DNA of 64,000 nt, taken from positions 1-64,000 of the forward strand of contig NZ_BPQU01000018.1 of assembly GCF_022179445.1 (NCBI RefSeq), in the 5' to 3' direction. This document shows, piece after piece, positions 59,836 through 64,000 of this stretch. A program made the position numbers and the translations under genes. The notes under the pieces are model-generated. The model was not told where the DNA came from. It ran no database searches and saw nothing but the letters and a program-made list of their open reading frames with translations. The stretch comes from Methylobacterium mesophilicum. Its GTDB lineage: Bacteria; Pseudomonadota; Alphaproteobacteria; Rhizobiales; Beijerinckiaceae. How positions within the stretch are numbered: the first letter of the stretch is position 1; every line of letters begins with the position of its first letter.

Positions 59836-60477
59836 ATGGCTCATCCAATCGACGGCGTCGCCATTCCCGACAGCACGCTTGCCCGGGCGGTGACCGAACT
59901 GGTCCGGGATACGGAATCGCCGCTGCTGTTCCACCATTCCAGCCGCGTCTATTACTTCGGCGCCCTGGCGGGGAAGCAGCGCGGCCTCAGCTACGATCCG
60001 GAGTTGCTCTATGTCGGGGCCATGTTCCACGACATGGGGCTGACGCCGCAGCACAGCAGCGCGCATGAACGCTTCGAGGTCGACGGTGCCAACGCGGCGC
60101 GGGATTTCCTGCGCCAGCACGGCATCGCGCAGGCCGACATCGACACGGTGTGGACCGCCATCGCGCTGCACACCACGCCGGGAATCCCGCAGCACATGCA
60201 CCCGGTGGTCGCGCTGGTCACCGCCGGGGTCGAGATGGACGTGCTCGGCCTGACCTACGCCGCCTACAGCGACGCGGAGCGCTCGGCCGTGGTGCGGGCG
60301 CATCCGCGGACCCCGCATTTCAAGGAGGACATCATCCAGGCGTTCTACGAGGGGATCCGGCACAAGCCGGAGACGACCTTCGGCAACGTCAAGGCCGACG
60401 TCCTCGCCGACAAGGAGCCGCATTTCCACGCCGGCAACTTTTGTCGCGTGATCCGTGAGTCGCCCTGGCGCGGATGA
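59836..60477 (+). CDS. Cyanamide-hydratase-like HD-domain protein
   Basis: 213 residues. LLFHHSSRVYYFGALAGKQR, FHDMGLTPQHS, and IALHTTPGIPQHMHP are the metal-binding elements of the cyanamide hydratase (Ddi2/Ddi3-like) HD group. Such enzymes turn cyanamide to urea, but many homologues are uncharacterised and may act on other small nitrile-like compounds. CAAGGAGGGAAAGCC precedes ATG 59836. The gene is paired head-to-head with the GlxA regulator and closed by a strong terminator. Confidence 0.85.
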   Translation: MAHPIDGVAIPDSTLARAVTELVRDTESPLLFHHSSRVYYFGALAGKQRGLSYDPELLYVGAMFHDMGLTPQHSSAHERFEVDGANAARDFLRQHGIAQADIDTVWTAIALHTTPGIPQHMHPVVALVTAGVEMDVLGLTYAAYSDAERSAVVRAHPRTPHFKEDIIQAFYEGIRHKPETTFGNVKADVLADKEPHFHAGNFCRVIRESPWRG

Positions 60478-60513
60478 GGGCATAGCCTACGGCGCGCCGT
60501 CCTGCAGAACGGC

Positions 60514-60546
60514 AGAACCCCGGGGGCCAGGGGCACCCGGGGTTCT
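60514..60546 (+). terminator. Hairpin terminator after the HD gene
   Basis: AGAACCCCGGG at 60514-60524 pairs perfectly with CCCGGGGTTCT at 60536-60546, 37 bases past the HD-protein stop. No long T run. A very stable stem. Confidence 0.75.
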
Positions 60547-60594
60547 GTACGACCTGAGCGGCCGGGCCGCCGTGACGGCTCCCGGCCGAGACAA

Positions 60595-60616
60595 CTCCCG
60601 GCCCGGAGGCCGGGAG
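60595..60616 (-). terminator. Hairpin terminator after the porin gene
   Basis: CTCCCGGCC and GGCCGGGAG around a four-base loop, 12 bases beyond the outer-membrane protein stop on the minus strand. Confidence 0.7.
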
Positions 60617-60627
60617 CGTCGCGGGTC

Positions 60628-61464
60628 CTAGTACGAGCCGAACTTGTAGTTCAGGCCGGCGCGGACGACGGCGAACTCGTCGTCGCGGCGGCCGATGGCG
60701 CTGTAGGCCACCGGGACGAGGTTGGCGGCGTTGACCACCAGGGCGCCCTGGTTGCGGTTGCCGCGCTCCAGGTTGACGTACAGGCCTTCGATCTTGAACG
60801 TCACGGCCGAGGACCGGAAGAAGTTCAGGAACGACTCGGTGGGGAGGGCGAACTCGACGCCGCCGCCGACGGCGTAGCCGGTGCGGAAGCTGTCGTTGCC
60901 GGCGTAGCCGCCGAACGAGCGGTCGGCGCTGCCCGAGCCGTAGGCGAAGCCGCCGGTGCCGTACACGAGGGTGCGGTCGAAGGCGTAGCCGAGGCGGCCG
61001 CGCACGGTGCCGAAGTAGTCGAGGCTCGACAGGCCGCGCGGGTCGGTGACGTAGTAGCCCGGGGCGACGGCGCCGTTCACGAAGGCGTTGTTCCGGCTAC
61101 GGCCGAAGTCGAGGTACTGGGCATCGGCCTCGATGCCGACGACCACGCCCGAACCCGGGGTGAACTGGACGTTGTAGCCGATCTGCGCGCCGCCGGAGAA
61201 GCCGTCCTGGCTGCGGTTGCGGAAGGTGGCGGTGGTGCCGGGAACGGCGAACGGGGCCGGGACGCCGAAGGTGGAGTTGTTCGAGCGGCTGCTGGCGTCG
61301 AAGGCGTAGCCGGCGTTGAAACCAGCGTAGAAGCCGGTCCAGGTGAACACCGGCACCGGGGTGAACACGGGCGGCGGGGCGGCGCGGCGCGGCAGGTCGG
61401 CGGCCGAGGCGGCGCCGGTCAGGAGGGCCGTGGCGGCGCTCGCGAGAAGAAGCTTCTTGATCAT
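60628..61464 (-). CDS. Outer-membrane beta-barrel protein (Omp25/RopB type)
   Basis: 278 residues. The signal peptide KKLLLASAATALLTGAASAA is followed by a Pro-rich leader and FTWTGFYAGFNAGYAFDASS, the typical start of the small porin family, then alternating barrel strands (GAQIGYNVQFTPGSGVVVGI, YFGTVRGRLGYAFDRTLVYG) and the terminal AGLNYKFGSY. It forms an eight-stranded barrel, as in Omp25/Omp31, of surface-structural role. ATG 61464 follows GAGGACCAG. Confidence 0.92.
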   Translation of the reverse strand: MIKKLLLASAATALLTGAASAADLPRRAAPPPVFTPVPVFTWTGFYAGFNAGYAFDASSRSNNSTFGVPAPFAVPGTTATFRNRSQDGFSGGAQIGYNVQFTPGSGVVVGIEADAQYLDFGRSRNNAFVNGAVAPGYYVTDPRGLSSLDYFGTVRGRLGYAFDRTLVYGTGGFAYGSGSADRSFGGYAGNDSFRTGYAVGGGVEFALPTESFLNFFRSSAVTFKIEGLYVNLERGNRNQGALVVNAANLVPVAYSAIGRRDDEFAVVRAGLNYKFGSY

Positions 61465-61876
61465 CTGGTCCTCAATCTCCCGTTGATCGGGATGTGCCGG
61501 ATGACAGGACGTGAGGACGGCCCGACGCGATAGTGCAGCTTTGCAACAGCGCCGGCGAAGGCTCCGAACCGGTGCCCGAAAACGTGCGCTGGCACACATC
61601 GAGGGTGCCAAAAGCCTCGGACTGCGCATTATTGGGCCAAATCTGCTGGCGGATAGAACTATTCCTCCACTCCGCCGACAGCTGTCCATCGTTAACTTGG
61701 CGGCAACATCCGCAGCCCGGCGGGCGGCGTGCCTCCGCGGTCGCGTCGCCTGCAGATTGCACGGCCAGGCAGGGTGCGGGCGTCACGTCCCGAAGGATGT
61801 CTCCGCGCGGGGCCTGCCGACGGCAATCGCCGCGTGCGGCGTGGACGATCCGGGCTACTTCCCGTAGCTTCGGGCC
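61465..61876. other. Promoter region between porin and GAF genes
   Basis: 412 bases with no credible gene, GC-rich and without clear repeats. Promoters of the divergent porin and GAF genes are expected here. Confidence 0.5.
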
Positions 61877-62425
61877 ATGTCAGAGGCCCATTTCCCGCCC
61901 GATCCCGGGCTGGCGCGGGCAATCGACCGCCTGGCGGTCGCCCGGTCCATCGCGGACGTCGTGTCCATCCTGCGCGAGACGGCGCGGGACATCGTCGGCT
62001 CCGACGGGATCGCCGTGGTCCTGCGCGAGGGCGAGTCCTGTTTCTATGCCGCGGAGGACGCGATCGAGCCGCTCTGGTGCGGCCGCCGGTTCCCGCTCAC
62101 CGCCTGCATCTCCGGCTGGGCGATGCTCAACGACCGGACCGCCGTGGTCCCGGATATCGAACTCGATGCACGATTGCCGGTCGAGGCCTACCGCGCCACG
62201 TCGATGCGCAGCCTGGTGATGGTGCCGATCGGGTCGCCCGAGCCGATGGCGGCGCTGGGTGCCTATTGGTGTGCGTCGGTGATCCCGGACGACGGTACGG
62301 TCTGCCGGATCGAGACGCTGGCCCGGCAGGCCGCGGTCGCGCTGGTTCGCCTGCGCGTCCCCTCGTATGCCGGGAGCCCGGTTTCGGCGCCGCGGCCCGT
62401 CGGTGAGGCCCGGCAGCCGCAGTGA
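61877..62425 (+). CDS. GAF-domain protein
   Basis: 182 residues. A GAF domain covers about 15-165: IADVVSILRETARDIVGSDG, CFYAAEDAIEPLWCGRRFP, ISGWAMLNDRTAVVPDIELD and SMRSLVMVPIGSPEPMAALG. The C-terminal 20 residues are disordered. A single GAF without output domain could bind small molecules or act in a protein complex. Plus strand, ATG 61877, upstream of a small membrane protein. Confidence 0.82.
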   Translation: MSEAHFPPDPGLARAIDRLAVARSIADVVSILRETARDIVGSDGIAVVLREGESCFYAAEDAIEPLWCGRRFPLTACISGWAMLNDRTAVVPDIELDARLPVEAYRATSMRSLVMVPIGSPEPMAALGAYWCASVIPDDGTVCRIETLARQAAVALVRLRVPSYAGSPVSAPRPVGEARQPQ

Positions 62426-62533
62426 GTCGCCGCCCGGGACGGACTGCGCGGCGGCGTCGCAGCGCGGATCGATCGCCGGCCCCGCGCCGTTTTCCGCCGG
62501 TCTCGACCCGCCCGGACGCCGCAAGCCAGCCTC

Positions 62534-62683
62534 ATGAAGCGCCTCATCCTCATCGGCATCTTCGTCGCCCTGTTCGCCGGGATCATCGCGATCGCCGGCC
62601 GCTGGTCGATGGTCACGCCCGTCAATCCCGCGGTGGCGCCCGACACCTCCGCGACCCCGAACCCCACCGGGCAGCGCAAATGA
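62534..62683 (+). CDS. 49-residue membrane peptide
   Basis: ATG 62534: KRLILIGIFVALFAGIIAIA, one N-terminal membrane helix, then GRWSMVTPVNPAVAPDTSAT and a short Pro/Gly tail. Signal-anchor topology. Composition is typical of a real small protein; it lies between the GAF gene and the convergent protease gene. Confidence 0.6.
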   Translation: MKRLILIGIFVALFAGIIAIAGRWSMVTPVNPAVAPDTSATPNPTGQRK

Positions 62684-62710
62684 CGGGGCGCTGACGCCGC
62701 GGCGCCGCCC

Positions 62711-63619
62711 TCACCGGCGCCCGCCCGCCTCCGCGCGACCGCGGAGGGCGGCCAGAAGTCCGCCTTCGAACAGCAGCGCGGAGCCGTAGTGGAACTCGAT
62801 GTCGAACCGGCTGCGGGAATTCATCGCCAGGGATGCGCTCTGCAGGGCGACGAGCCTGCCCGCCTCGTCGAACAGGCCTGAGCCCGATCCGCCGTAGCCG
62901 TCGTTGCAATCGTGGCGCGCGCGCCGGATCGCATCCTCGCTCGGCGGGTCGATCCGGCGGATCGCGCATCGCTCGAGGCTGCTCGGGCCCCGATAATTGC
63001 CGTGGCCGGCCGGGGACACCATGGTCACCGGCAAGGCGATGTCCCCGATCGGCAGATCCGGCGGATCCGGCAGCGGCTGCGGGACGGCCTCGGCCGGGCG
63101 GGTCAGGTGCAGGATCGCCCAATCGTCGGTGATGTGCAGGCCGTCCGCCCCGGGGGCGGTTCCCAGCACCAGGCTGTCGGGCTCGAAATCGTAGTTGCGG
63201 CCGTCGATCTGGAAGTAGCAATCCGCCACCGAGCGCGTGACCGCGAGGCGGCGGTCGCGGAAATTGTGGGCGTTCAACACCACGGTCGATGGATCCGCGA
63301 TCAGCCAGGCCGCCGCGGCTTTTTGCGGCACCCCGTCGCGGCTGCGGCACCACAGGATGCCGGCACCCCTGAAACGGTCGAAATCGGCCCCGGTGAGGTC
63401 GCGGCGTCCGTCGTGCGGGTAGAGGGCGGCCATCCGGCGGGGCGGGCCGGCCCGGTCCTCCGATGGGGCTTTGTACCGGTCTTCGGCCCGGGCCGCACCG
63501 GCGAACGCCAGCAGGGCCGCGAGCAGCCGGATCCCGAGGCGGCCCGGAGCCGGGCGGACGGCTTTGCCGACGACCGGCATTTCCGCAGCAAAGCGCGCTC
63601 TGGACCGTATCGAGCCCAT
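62711..63619 (-). CDS. Secreted trypsin-like serine protease
   Basis: 302 residues. A hydrophobic segment LGIRLLAALLAFAGAARA near 30-46 acts as signal; the real start may be ATG 63580. Catalytic triad candidates are His in VVLNAHNFRDR, Asp in HITDDWAILHL, and Ser in CNDGYGGSGSGLFDEAGRL (GSGSG in place of GDSGG). Cys pairs fit disulfides. The Asp residue usually before the catalytic Ser is replaced by Gly, so activity is not certain. Periplasmic. Confidence 0.82.
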   Translation of the reverse strand: MGSIRSRARFAAEMPVVGKAVRPAPGRLGIRLLAALLAFAGAARAEDRYKAPSEDRAGPPRRMAALYPHDGRRDLTGADFDRFRGAGILWCRSRDGVPQKAAAAWLIADPSTVVLNAHNFRDRRLAVTRSVADCYFQIDGRNYDFEPDSLVLGTAPGADGLHITDDWAILHLTRPAEAVPQPLPDPPDLPIGDIALPVTMVSPAGHGNYRGPSSLERCAIRRIDPPSEDAIRRARHDCNDGYGGSGSGLFDEAGRLVALQSASLAMNSRSRFDIEFHYGSALLFEGGLLAALRGRAEAGGRR

Positions 63620-63962
63620 TCGTCGGCCCCGAAGACTGGAGGCCGAGGGTGAGCCCGGCCGGGAGCATTGTTGTGGGCAGGCACCGGGGGGCGGTCAAGC
63701 GGGCCGGGCGTATTACGCCCCTTCCCGGCGGCGTTGCCAAATTATCCCGACAACAAATGTCAGCTTGCCTGAAGACATCATCGGGCATTGGCGCATAAAA
63801 CTGAAAGGTGACAAGATCTTAATAAGCAGATCATAAAGGTCGAATGTCTCTAAGTCGCAAATAAAGCTGACTATCGATGCGACCGACCGCGATCGATCTT
63901 GCACTGCAACAATCAATAGCCGCGCAGCCTGACGGCGAGGCGGCCTGGCGAGGAGATGCATC
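63620..63962. other. Promoter region at the right end
   Basis: 343 bases between the protease and the partial gene at the end. GC falls near 63770-63860 (AAAACTGAAAGGTGACAAGAT), a likely promoter. No gene seen. Confidence 0.5.
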
Positions 63963-64000
63963 ATGAGAAGGCTAGCGAGTTCCGTCTCGGCCCTGGCGAT
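63963..64000 (+). CDS. Start of a gene cut by the window edge
   Basis: GAGGAGATGCATC places a strong ribosome-binding site before ATG 63963. The 12 full codons (RRLASSVSALA) look like the beginning of a signal peptide. Nothing more can be said. Confidence 0.55.
   Translation, partial: MRRLASSVSALA

Overview
The window is high-GC DNA of an alphaproteobacterium of the order Hyphomicrobiales. The best guess is a Methylobacterium or close relative. This rests on gene content: secreted proteins with the GCG...CRPN motif, a MucR/Ros regulator, an Omp25-type porin, a GlxA-type AraC regulator, and a DUF6074-type gene in an integrated element. No rRNA, CRISPR array or insertion sequence was seen.

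Left part (0.3-12.5 kb): a TetR regulator faces a short-chain dehydrogenase across three operator half-sites, followed by a ProA-like dehydrogenase. A LysR regulator then faces a tightly packed nine-gene plus-strand run. The run holds two alpha/beta hydrolases, a metallo-beta-lactamase-fold hydrolase, a flavin/PNPOx-fold protein, a second MBL hydrolase, three genes that together make up a split nitrile hydratase / thiocyanate hydrolase, and a DUF302 protein. The last five genes are joined by overlapping starts and stops. The enzyme has its beta-subunit C-half, alpha subunit and beta-subunit N-half on separate genes, in that order. The C-half gene carries a one-base frameshift. A cytochrome P460-like gene and a DUF305 gene follow.

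Middle part (13-32 kb) is mostly envelope and stress biology: a two-component system, small secreted proteins and an EF-hand protein, a Na+/H+ antiporter, a fasciclin protein, a PRC-barrel protein, an MscS channel coupled to a DUF2254 membrane protein, and several hydrolases. A SAM methyltransferase is frameshifted and one hydrolase survives only as a C-terminal stub. Five copies of a degenerate 52-bp element lie in intergenic gaps.

32.4-38.7 kb is an integrated element. A tyrosine recombinase sits beside the 3' half of a tRNA-Arg(TCT), and a minus-strand chain of overlapping small genes includes a winged-helix replication-type protein with 21-bp iterons at the 3' end of its own gene. One gene is conspicuously AT-rich, and two neighbouring genes carry in-frame stop codons. 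No capsid, portal or tail genes are visible, so it is a satellite-like or decayed element.

Right part (39-64 kb): a royal-jelly/yellow-family secreted protein, small membrane and acidic proteins, a cytosolic molybdopterin oxidoreductase, a MucR homologue lacking two zinc ligands, and two very large autotransporters. One is a roughly 2,100-residue glycine-rich protein. The other is a GH43-like domain joined to seven HAF repeats and a beta-barrel. After these come a GlxA regulator divergent from a cyanamide-hydratase-like HD protein, a porin, a GAF protein and a trypsin-like protease. Start sites were chosen by eye from ribosome-binding sites and overlaps; all functions are inferred from recognisable motifs only.
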